18,561 nt of DNA from positions 1-18,561 of the forward strand of contig JBAXDX010000058.1 in assembly GCA_037140715.1 (NCBI GenBank). Direction: 5' to 3'. A program made the position numbers and the translations under genes. The stretch is from JAUZPB01 sp037140715. Lineage in GTDB: Bacteria > Bacteroidota > Ignavibacteria > Ignavibacteriales > SURF-24. The notes under the pieces were generated by a model. It saw only the letters and a list, made by a program, of their open reading frames with translations, searched no databases and was not told where the DNA came from. Position 1 is the first letter of the stretch. Each line of letters begins with the position of its first letter. Positions 1-6,531 of the stretch are shown in pieces.

Positions 1-165
1 ACGTTTGGTTCTCGGAGAACCGCGTTTGGTTCTCGGAGAACCGCGTTTGGTTCTCAGAGAACCACGTTTGGTTCTCAGAGAACCGCGTTTGGTTCTCAGA
101 GAACCACGTTTGGTTCTCTGAGAACCACGTTTGGTTCTCAGAGAACCACATTTGGTTCTCAGAGC
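1..165. repeat. Tandem array of 21-bp units, each with a 15-bp palindrome
   Basis: About eight units of exactly 21 bp run from position 2 and continue off the left edge of the window. Each unit holds the palindrome GGTTCTC-N-GAGAACC, at 7-21, 28-42, 49-63, 70-84, 91-105, 112-126 and 133-147. The eighth, starting at 154, loses its right arm at 165. The central base varies (G, G, A, A, A, T, A, A) and the linker alternates between GCGTTT and ACGTTT, while the arms stay intact. Because 21 is a multiple of three, the array also reads through as a heptapeptide repeat (TFGSQRT-like), but no start is visible. It is not a CRISPR: there are no unique spacers. Confidence 0.93.
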
Positions 166-183
166 ATGACACACAAGACTCTC

Positions 184-470
184 TTTTTCAGCTCGCCCTG
201 AAGGGCGCAATATATTAGCGATGCGGGTAGCACCCATCGGGGGAAAATGAAACGGACAAAACAAAACGGACAACACAATCCAATCAAACGGATGCCCATA
301 CAAAACAAAAATCCGCACACACAACACACCGTTAACATGACAACATCGGGCATTTCCCCGTCAATATCATCATATCGCGCCCCTTCAGGGCTTGGTGGAT
401 GTTGTGGGGTATTTACCTTTCACAGGACGAATGCCCTGTGCTATTATATTTCGCCCTTTCAGGACTGAAT
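184..470. repeat. Dispersed palindromic intergenic repeat, composite copy
   Basis: The left piece (195-208, GCCCTGAAGGGCGC, then an AT-rich stretch and 'agcgatgcgggtag') faces an inverted partner at 377-391 (GCGCCCCTTCAGGGC). A second module, 421-470, starts CACAGGACGA and ends CCCTTTCAGGACTGAAT. The same modules recur at 1495-1540 and 18238-18390, so this is a multi-copy intergenic element. The inner part (250-350) is A/C-rich with the short direct repeat 'aaacggac'. Short open frames through it are by-products of the repeat. Repeats of this general appearance are, from memory, common between genes in Ignavibacteria-type genomes; function unknown. Confidence 0.75.
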
Positions 471-917
471 TAGAGGCCGACTAAAAAATAAGGTATTTGA
501 GTTTTTGGTAATGTGAAACCCCAATAATACTTTATTATATTAGGTTTTGTCTCATTTTTATTGACAAGTTCCGCAACGCAGTCAGCACTAAATGAATCAT
601 GGTTCTGACAATTTCGTGTAACATAACCCGGCTGAATTCTTCCCCCTCACTCACGTTACGTAAAAATGTCAGAACATGATTTAATAATCCTTGTAATTGC
701 TATATAAAGCGATTATTTTAAAGATGTCAGTTGTAAAGAACAATCAATAGTATTTTGTTTTCAAATAATTTCCGCTATTTTTGAGAGTGAATTATATACA
801 ATTTTGTTAAATATATTTTTGAGCAAACCAAAATAATATTTAACATGGGAAACTACCTTATATTATGGTATGCTTACATCGGAAAAGCCACTAAAAATAA
901 ATTAAAGGAATAAAAAA
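471..917. other. Gene-free stretch upstream of cheW
   Basis: This is an AT-rich stretch of about 450 bp with no convincing coding frame. It holds the imperfect inverted repeat described at 595-681. Close to cheW, a weak promoter-like pair can be drawn (TTTAAC, 16 nt, TATTAT, ending near 876), but in DNA this AT-rich it has little weight. The SD sequence AAAGGAA (904-910) belongs to cheW. Confidence 0.6.
595..681. repeat. Long imperfect inverted repeat (stem-loop or MITE-like)
   Basis: The left arm AATCATGGTTCTGACA (595-610) pairs with TGTCAGAACATGATT (667-681) with a single bulged base. Pairing continues less perfectly inward (611-622 with 655-666, GTGTAAC against GTTACGT). The loop is 32 nt (623-654) and includes a C-rich tract. 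No clear target-site duplication flanks the arms. It may be a non-autonomous mobile repeat or a structured transcript. Confidence 0.7.
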
Positions 918-1400
918 ATGTCCAAAACCACAACTGTTGCCGATTCAATGGAGTTATTACAACTTGTTAGTTTTACTATCGAAAAGGAAGAATTCGGTGT
1001 TGATATTCTTAAAGTACAGGAAATCAACAGGATGTTTCAGATTACCAAGGTGCCAAACTCGCCTTCATACGTTGATGGCGTTATTAATTTACGGGGAAGA
1101 GTAATTCCTGTAATCGACCTTAGAACAAAGCTGGGATTGTCAAGAAAGCCGCATGATAAAGATACAAGAATTATTGTAGTTGATCTTTCAGGCAAGACTA
1201 TCGGATTTATTGTCGATAAGGTTAAGGAAGTCTTAAGAATTCCAAGTAATATAATAGAGCCACCTCCGAGTATTGCTTCAGGTATTAATACAGAATATAT
1301 TACAGCGGTTGGCAAGCTTGAAGACCGTCTGCTTATTCTTCTTGATCTTGAAAAGATTATCTCAGGCGAAGAACAAATACAGATTGCTGATATCAGTTAA
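918..1400 (+). CDS. cheW: Chemotaxis coupling protein CheW
   Basis: This is a 160-residue single-domain CheW protein, the usual length for the family. CheW is a cytoplasmic adaptor that links methyl-accepting chemoreceptors to the CheA kinase. The domain begins near residue 13 (LLQLVSFTIEKEEFGVDI). Family hallmarks are the VPNSPSYVDGVINLRGRVIPVIDLR stretch in two parts (VPNSPSYVDGVIN, then LRGRVIPVIDLR; about residues 46-70) and the IGFIVDKVKEVLRI segment (about residues 96-109), with LLILLDLEKII near the C-terminus. The ATG at 918 has the SD AAAGGAA (904-910) 7 nt upstream. No cheA, receptor or other che gene lies in the window, so its partners are elsewhere. It may serve classical chemotaxis or a Che-like pathway. 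The next gene downstream is a hybrid kinase 320 bp away, with repeat DNA between. Confidence 0.95.
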   Translation: MSKTTTVADSMELLQLVSFTIEKEEFGVDILKVQEINRMFQITKVPNSPSYVDGVINLRGRVIPVIDLRTKLGLSRKPHDKDTRIIVVDLSGKTIGFIVDKVKEVLRIPSNIIEPPPSIASGINTEYITAVGKLEDRLLILLDLEKIISGEEQIQIADIS

Positions 1401-1559
1401 TCTTTGTAATTATTTAAGTCGAAAAACAGAATAATAAATATGTGTACGATAAATTTCCCTCCTTGTTGTCAGCCACGACAATGAATTAAATTTTTCAGGG
1501 CGTTGCCCCTGACTATTATATTATGCCCTTCAGGGCTGAACCTGTGAGATTACAAAATC
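1401..1559. other. cheW-kinase gap, left part, with dispersed repeat copy
   Basis: The gap between cheW and the kinase gene is 320 bp. Positions 1495-1540 hold a copy of the dispersed repeat module: TTTCAGGGCGTTGCCCCTGA, then CTATTATATTATGCCC, then TTCAGGGCTGAAC. It aligns with 421-470 and 18281-18329. There is no coding frame. No clear terminator follows cheW. A MITE-like insertion follows at 1560. Confidence 0.6.
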
Positions 1560-1698
1560 GTAATTACTCAGCACGTTTTTGAGATATTTATATTTCAGCT
1601 CAAAATCACACTTTTAATTTATTCTTTAAGAATTGGGAAGTATGAAAATAGCCTGAATTCGACACTATTAAAATTATGCTGAGTAGTTACACAAAATC
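1552..1698. mobile_element. 131-bp MITE-like element with 14-bp TIRs and 8-bp target duplication
   Basis: The left terminal inverted repeat is GTAATTACTCAGCA (1560-1573). The right one is TGCTGAGTAGTTAC (1677-1690), its complement with one mismatch in 14. Immediately outside both ends is the same 8-mer ACAAAATC (1552-1559 and 1691-1698). TIRs plus a perfect flanking duplication are the signature of a transposed element. The 131-bp body has no coding capacity, so it would need a transposase in trans. Ends starting 5'-GTAA and an 8-bp duplication are typical of the IS66 family, so an IS66-derived MITE is the best guess. It ends 22 nt before the kinase start codon, once its duplication is counted. 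Confidence 0.85.
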
Positions 1699-1720
1699 TA
1701 TATTAAAGTGGAAATAAAGC

Positions 1721-3520
1721 ATGACCGGTGAAAACCCAAAAACAATCCTCCTCGTGGAAGACAGAACTATTACAGCAATATCTGGGAGAATGACTCTTGA
1801 GAAATTAGGATATAATGTTGTTACTGTAAATACAGGCGAAAAAGCTATTGAGATTTGCAAAACAAATAATTTTATTAATCTAATTCTCATGGATATCTAT
1901 CTGGGAGCTGGTTTGGACGGCATAGAAACAGCAATAGAGATACTGAAAGAACACGTAATCCCCATAGTATTTTTATCCGGACGTATAGAACCTGAAATAG
2001 CAGAGAAAATAGGAAAGATAACATCCTACGGTTATGTGAAAAAAAGATCAGGGAAATCAGCTCTCAACGCATCAATAAAGATAGCATTTAAGCTTTTTGA
2101 AACTCATGAAAAACTGAAAAATGAACTGGCTGAACAGAAACTCGCAAAAGAAGAATTCTACAGGAACGAAAAAATTTGGCAGGAAGCTCAGCAGTTAGCC
2201 CGCGTTGGTATCTGGCGGTGGACTGTCGCGACAGATAAAATAGAATGGTCAAAAGAACTTTTCAATATTACCGGGCTCGATCCAAATCTCCCTGCTCCCA
2301 GCTTTACTGAAATGTCATCTGTCTATACGCCTGAAAGCTGGCAACTGCTGAGTGAAGCGGTAGAAAAAACTTTGCGGTTTGAAAAACCTTATGAATTAGA
2401 ACTGGAGATGGTGCGTCCGGATAAAAATCACAGACATACTTTCACTTACGGTACAGTCGATTACGATGCCGATGGCATGGTTACAGGGTTACACGGCATA
2501 GTTCAGGATGTAACTGAGAGTAAACTTACTACGCTTAATTTCAACAAAAAGCTTACAATCATTGCTTCCAGGATACGAGGGCATCTTGCTTATGTCAATG
2601 CAAATACTTTGCATTATGAATTTGTAAATGAGGTTTTTGAAAAATCATTCGGGATTCCGGTAAATAAAATCATAGGCAGTCATATAAAGGATATTATTGG
2701 AGAAAAGAATTATCAATTCGCTTTGAAGTATATCAATGAAGTAAAAGCAGGCAAAACAGTTTCTTATGAAAATACCTTCATCCTTGAATCGAGACCGCGC
2801 TGGGTTGAAGTAAATTATTCTCCGATTATCAACGCCGATGGAGAGATTACATCGATTGCCGTGCTTAGTTTTGACATTACTGAGCACAAGCTGGCAGAAG
2901 AGAAAATTAAAAATCTTCTCGCAGAAAAAGAACTGATCCTAATAGAAGTGCATCACCGGATCAGGAATAATATGAACACTATAACCAGTCTCCTTTCCCT
3001 GCAATCCGGGACTTTGGAAGACCCTGTAGCTATTGAAGCCCTCGAAGATGCCGCAAGTCGCATACGGAGCGTAATGGTCTTATATAATAAATTGTACCAG
3101 TTTGCCGGTTATACAGCAATGTCGGTTTTGGATTATCTCCCGTCTCTCATAGATGAAATTATGGCAGATTTTTCCAATAGTACATCAGTACAAACTGAGA
3201 AAAAGATTGATGATTTCGTTTTGAGTGCAAGAAAACTTCAGCCTCTCGGAATAATAATTAACGAGATTTTAACCAATATTATAAAACATGCGTTTACAGA
3301 TAAACCTGATGGATTAATTGTTATCTCCGCTTTCCTGAATGGGAATATTGCTTCTATTGTAGTTCAGAACAATGGCAACAGTATGCCTGAATCTGTTGAT
3401 TTTGACAATCCGGACAACTTTGGGATGGCACTTGTGGGAATACTGACAGAGCAGTTGGAAGGCTCTATAAGAATAGAACGTGAAAATGGAACAAGGGTTG
3501 TTCTGGAATTTCCAGTTTAA
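1721..3520 (+). CDS. Hybrid sensor histidine kinase: receiver-PAS-PAS-HisKA_2-HATPase
   Basis: A soluble 599-residue signalling protein with no membrane segment or signal peptide. Residues 7-125 form a receiver domain with E13/D14, phospho-acceptor D58, S86 and K107 or K108 in the expected places. A coiled-coil-like linker (about 126-160) leads to PAS 1 (about 160-266, ending VQDVTES) and PAS 2 (about 275-388, ending FDITEHK). A HisKA_2-type dimerisation domain follows, with EVHHRIRNN at 409-417 (phospho-acceptor H411 or H412), then a HATPase with the N-box NEILTN at 514-519 and H523, and the G-box FGMAL at 567-571. The motif usually reading DNG is NNG (550-552), so the adenine-contacting Asp is replaced by Asn. 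An N-terminal receiver on a kinase suggests it takes phosphate from another kinase or is tuned by one; ligands and targets are unknown. The ATG at 1721 follows a modest SD (AGTGGA, 1707-1712). Confidence 0.9.
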   Translation: MTGENPKTILLVEDRTITAISGRMTLEKLGYNVVTVNTGEKAIEICKTNNFINLILMDIYLGAGLDGIETAIEILKEHVIPIVFLSGRIEPEIAEKIGKITSYGYVKKRSGKSALNASIKIAFKLFETHEKLKNELAEQKLAKEEFYRNEKIWQEAQQLARVGIWRWTVATDKIEWSKELFNITGLDPNLPAPSFTEMSSVYTPESWQLLSEAVEKTLRFEKPYELELEMVRPDKNHRHTFTYGTVDYDADGMVTGLHGIVQDVTESKLTTLNFNKKLTIIASRIRGHLAYVNANTLHYEFVNEVFEKSFGIPVNKIIGSHIKDIIGEKNYQFALKYINEVKAGKTVSYENTFILESRPRWVEVNYSPIINADGEITSIAVLSFDITEHKLAEEKIKNLLAEKELILIEVHHRIRNNMNTITSLLSLQSGTLEDPVAIEALEDAASRIRSVMVLYNKLYQFAGYTAMSVLDYLPSLIDEIMADFSNSTSVQTEKKIDDFVLSARKLQPLGIIINEILTNIIKHAFTDKPDGLIVISAFLNGNIASIVVQNNGNSMPESVDFDNPDNFGMALVGILTEQLEGSIRIERENGTRVVLEFPV

Positions 3521-3553
3521 CATGACATTATTCTTTTAGCTCCTGAATAGTTA

Positions 3554-4624
3554 CTAATCTTTAAAATGCCCCCCTTTTTCCTGATTACCCATGAAAATTG
3601 TTCTTGTCGGATAGGCTATCGTTATTCCCCGCTTTTCGAATTCCCCGCATATCATCAGATTGATCAGATGCTGAGTATCGGCATATACAATAAAATCAGG
3701 ACTGTTAACGAAATAGACTATTTCATAGACAAGACTCGAATCACCAAAAGTCAGGAAATGCGCACGGTCAAACTTTGCTGATTCAAGTCCGTCTATTATG
3801 GATTTAACTATCAGCGGAATTTCTTTTAACTGATTCAGGGGTGTCTGGTAAGCAACGTTAATCTTAAAGAGTATCCTTCTGTGTTGCATCCGTTTAAAAT
3901 TATGTATGCGGGAATTAGTCAGGTTGGAATTAGGAAAAATAATCTGTTCTCCTCCAACGCCTGCGATTCTTGTAGTCTTGATACCTATCTTTTCAATCGT
4001 ACCGGATTTGTCATCAACGGAAATAAAATCTCCGGTCTGGAACGGACGGTCAAAGAAAATGACGAAATAACTGAATAAATCACCAAGAACGGCCTGCGCA
4101 GCAAGAGCTACGGCAATACCTCCGATACCAAGACCGGTAACAACAGCTGAAATCTTAAACCCAAGATTATCAAGCAGGAAAACAAGGGCAAGTCCCCATA
4201 TAAGTATACTGACAAACGTTGACACACCTTTAATGCCTACCGGTTCATTGGATTCCCGGTTCCGTGCGAAATATTTGAGCGAGTAATTTATTCCCAGCAG
4301 AATAAAGCGGACTGTAAAGAAAGTAGCAATAATAACAAGCGCCGCATTGATATATTTACGCGCATAAACCGGAACTCTTAGAGATATAACTGAAAAATAT
4401 AACACGCAAAAATATAGCAACGGGATGCCAAATTTCTCGGTTTGCAGTACAATTAAATCATCTATACGGCTTTTGGTCTTGCTTGTATATATTTTAAGCT
4501 TTTTTAAGACAGTTCTTTTCAGGATAAAAATAACGATGAAACCAATGAGCAGCATAGCACAACTGGCTGAATAGTCATAGACAGAATTGCCGAAATAGAT
4601 TCGGCTTAAAATTGACTGAATCAA
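3554..4624 (-). CDS. MscS-family mechanosensitive ion channel, TTG start
   Basis: A 356-residue inner-membrane channel of the small-conductance mechanosensitive (MscS) family, which opens under membrane tension to release osmolytes. Hydrophobic segments lie near residues 22-36, 66-84, 91-112 and 133-151. The pore helix region (158-192) has the Gly/Ala-rich GLGIGGIAVALAAQAVLGD, followed by the family hallmark FDRPFQTGDFISV (191-203). The beta domain follows (GTIEKIGIKTTRI, then FPNSNLTNSRIHNF at 230-243), then the C-terminal alpha/beta domain. With four predicted N-terminal helices before the pore helix it is somewhat longer than E. coli MscS (286 aa). The start is TTG at 4624: the SD GGAGG (4630-4634) is 5 nt away, while the upstream ATG that overlaps this SD reads into a stop. 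It ends 33 nt from the convergent kinase gene. Confidence 0.92.
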   Translation of the reverse strand: MIQSILSRIYFGNSVYDYSASCAMLLIGFIVIFILKRTVLKKLKIYTSKTKSRIDDLIVLQTEKFGIPLLYFCVLYFSVISLRVPVYARKYINAALVIIATFFTVRFILLGINYSLKYFARNRESNEPVGIKGVSTFVSILIWGLALVFLLDNLGFKISAVVTGLGIGGIAVALAAQAVLGDLFSYFVIFFDRPFQTGDFISVDDKSGTIEKIGIKTTRIAGVGGEQIIFPNSNLTNSRIHNFKRMQHRRILFKINVAYQTPLNQLKEIPLIVKSIIDGLESAKFDRAHFLTFGDSSLVYEIVYFVNSPDFIVYADTQHLINLMICGEFEKRGITIAYPTRTIFMGNQEKGGHFKD

Positions 4625-4634
4625 TCAGACCTCC

Positions 4635-5075
4635 ATTTTTTAAGCATTATTATAAACAAAAATAAGCTAAAGCAACAACAAATGGGTGAAAAAATTACAT
4701 TCACGGAACCACGCGGAGATACTTTTTCCCCATCATGAATCCGTTTTCGAGATGTATTAATATAGAGGAAGGGCGTATAATCCGGCAGGCAACAAAGTTA
4801 ATAAATATCCCCGGAAGAAACACCTGATGTTTTATCAACTTAAAAAGGAATTCTTCCATCAGAAATCATTGAGCTTTCTGAGAAAGCCGGGAAATTAAAA
4901 AAGACGAGTTTCGGGAATTGACAGAAAGAGGATGTTTAGACGCAGGATTTACGGCTTTTGAAATGCTGTCGGGAAACGGTTCCCGACAGCCGGAGAGATT
5001 ATAAAAATTACCATATACGCAAAAGAAAAGATGCAATATATTGTGTTAATCTGACAATATTACGCTATAGCGCAT
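4635..5075. other. Gene-poor gap with possible decayed coding remnant
   Basis: About 440 bp lie between gltD and the MscS gene. On the plus strand, two partial frames join across a run of six A (4897-4902): one reads ILPSEIIELSEKAGKLKK from 4850, the other reads KKDEFRELTERGCLDAGF and ends at a TAA at 5002-5004. This gives the look of a frameshifted gene fragment, but I recognise no family and find no good start. A perfect 11-bp hairpin sits inside it at 4965-4990. Confidence 0.4.
4965..4990. repeat. Perfect 11-bp stem hairpin downstream of gltD
   Basis: GCTGTCGGGAA (4965-4975), loop ACGG (4976-4979), TTCCCGACAGC (4980-4990): a perfect GC-rich stem of 11 bp with a tetraloop. It lies 85 bp beyond the gltD stop codon. 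Neither strand has a real T-run after it, so it is not a textbook intrinsic terminator, though it could stabilise the 3' end of the gltBD transcript. Confidence 0.7.
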
Positions 5076-6512
5076 CTATCTCAAGGGTTCACTTAAAAAA
5101 CGGTTAACTGATTCGGCGGCTGCGCGGCCTTCATTGATTGCCCATACAACAAGAGACTGCCCGCGCCTCATATCGCCGGCGGCAAAGACACCCGGGATAT
5201 TTGTCATCCGGTCTGTTCCGGTTTTGACATTTCCTCTTTCATCGATGTCAACTCTAAGTTCATCAAGCATTCCGTTTTTGACCGGTCCTGTAAAACCTAA
5301 AGCCAGCAATACCAGATCGGCTTCAACCTCAAACTCACTGCCTTCAATTTCTTTCATCTGTTGTCTGCCGGTTACGGGATCCTTCGCGCTAAATTCAACT
5401 CTGACACAATGTAATTTTTTAAGCCTGCCGTCAACTCCGCTGAAACGCTTTGTAAGTATTGAAAAATCGCGTTCGCATCCTTCCTCATGCGAAGAAGAAG
5501 CACGCTCGATAAAAGCCCACTGCGGCCAGGGATTATCTTCAGTCCTCTCTTTAGGAGAACGGGGCATCAGTTCAAAATTCTGCACAGAAGCCGCGCCCTG
5601 TCTTATTGATGTTCCTACGCAGTCACTTCCCGTATCGCCACCACCCAGTACAACTACTTTCTTTCCCTTAGCGCTGATTGCTTCGACCGGTTCAATCAAC
5701 TGCCCTGCGTTTACACGGTTCTGCCTTGATAAGAACTGCATAGCAAAATAAACTCCTTCAAGCTCGCGTCCTGGTACGGGCATATCTCTCGGCTGTTCCG
5801 CACCACCGCAAAGTACAATCGCGTCATACTGTTTTGCTAAATCCTTTATCGGAATATCAATGCCAATATTTGTCTGAGTAATGAAATTAACGCCTTCTTC
5901 ATACATCACTTTAAGACGGCGTTCGATAACCCATTTTTCAAGCTTAAAGTCGGGAATACCAAATCGCAGAAGACCACCGGGAGTTTCATTCTTTTCATAG
6001 ACAGTTACAACATGCCCGTATTTATTTATCTGATCAGCGGCAGCAAGTCCGCTCGGCCCTGAGCCAATAACCGCAACACGCTTTCCTGTACGTATCTTCG
6101 GCGGACGCGGAGTAACCCAGCCTTCTCCGAATGCCTTCTCTATAATTGACAGTTCAATATTCTTAATGGTTACGGCAGGCTGGTTAATCGCAAGCACGCA
6201 TGAGTTCTCGCATGGAGCGGGACATACGCGGCCTGTAAATTCAGGGAAATTATTTGTTTTGAATAATCTCTCGGCTGCGCTTGCCCACTGATTGCGGTAA
6301 ACAAGATCATTCCAGTCGGGAATAATATTTCCAACCGGACATCCTGACTGACAGAAAGGAATGCCACAATCCATACAGCGTGCACCCTGAACTGTTATAT
6401 CAGCCTCTTTCAGAGGCAACGTAAATTCATTGAAATGTTTAACACGGCTTTCAGGAGATTCTTTTTCGACATCTTTTCTTTTATATTTTATAAAGCCTTT
6501 TATCTCGCCCAT
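5076..6512 (-). CDS. gltD: Glutamate synthase small (beta) subunit, GltD
   Basis: A 478-residue NAD(P)H-dependent electron-input subunit of glutamate synthase. It takes electrons from NAD(P)H through FAD and iron-sulfur clusters and passes them to GltB. The N-terminal cysteines typical of the family are present: C46, C49, C54, C58 (ARCMDCGIPFCQSGCP) and C97, C101, C105 (CPAPCENSC). The FAD-binding motif GSGPSG is at 150-155 with YEKNETPGGLLRFGIP downstream. The NAD(P)H-binding motif GGGDTGSDC is at 290-298. The second FAD contact, AAGDMRRGQSLVVWAI, is at 444-459. Length is normal for the family. The gene starts 19 nt after the gltB stop with the SD GAGGGG, 8-9 nt upstream, so the two subunits are very likely translated from one mRNA. 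NADPH is the usual donor for this type; I cannot tell NADH from NADPH by eye. Confidence 0.96.
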   Translation of the reverse strand: MGEIKGFIKYKRKDVEKESPESRVKHFNEFTLPLKEADITVQGARCMDCGIPFCQSGCPVGNIIPDWNDLVYRNQWASAAERLFKTNNFPEFTGRVCPAPCENSCVLAINQPAVTIKNIELSIIEKAFGEGWVTPRPPKIRTGKRVAVIGSGPSGLAAADQINKYGHVVTVYEKNETPGGLLRFGIPDFKLEKWVIERRLKVMYEEGVNFITQTNIGIDIPIKDLAKQYDAIVLCGGAEQPRDMPVPGRELEGVYFAMQFLSRQNRVNAGQLIEPVEAISAKGKKVVVLGGGDTGSDCVGTSIRQGAASVQNFELMPRSPKERTEDNPWPQWAFIERASSSHEEGCERDFSILTKRFSGVDGRLKKLHCVRVEFSAKDPVTGRQQMKEIEGSEFEVEADLVLLALGFTGPVKNGMLDELRVDIDERGNVKTGTDRMTNIPGVFAAGDMRRGQSLVVWAINEGRAAAESVNRFLSEPLR

Positions 6513-6531
6513 TGTTATCGTCCCCTCTTAA

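Noticed and set aside
1..165. CRISPR array
   Set aside because: Repeats are contiguous at 21 bp with no unique spacers, and no cas genes are present.
159..468. Short open frames on both strands (minus 159-353, plus 247-468)
   Set aside because: They lie inside the palindromic repeat region, have repeat-driven composition, no SD and no recognisable domain.
4965..4990. Intrinsic terminator for gltBD
   Set aside because: The stem is perfect, but neither strand has a U-run after it; recorded as a hairpin only.
5134..5751. 205-codon plus-strand open frame
   Set aside because: It runs entirely antisense to gltD, which has all its cofactor motifs; the frame is a by-product of that gene's codon use.
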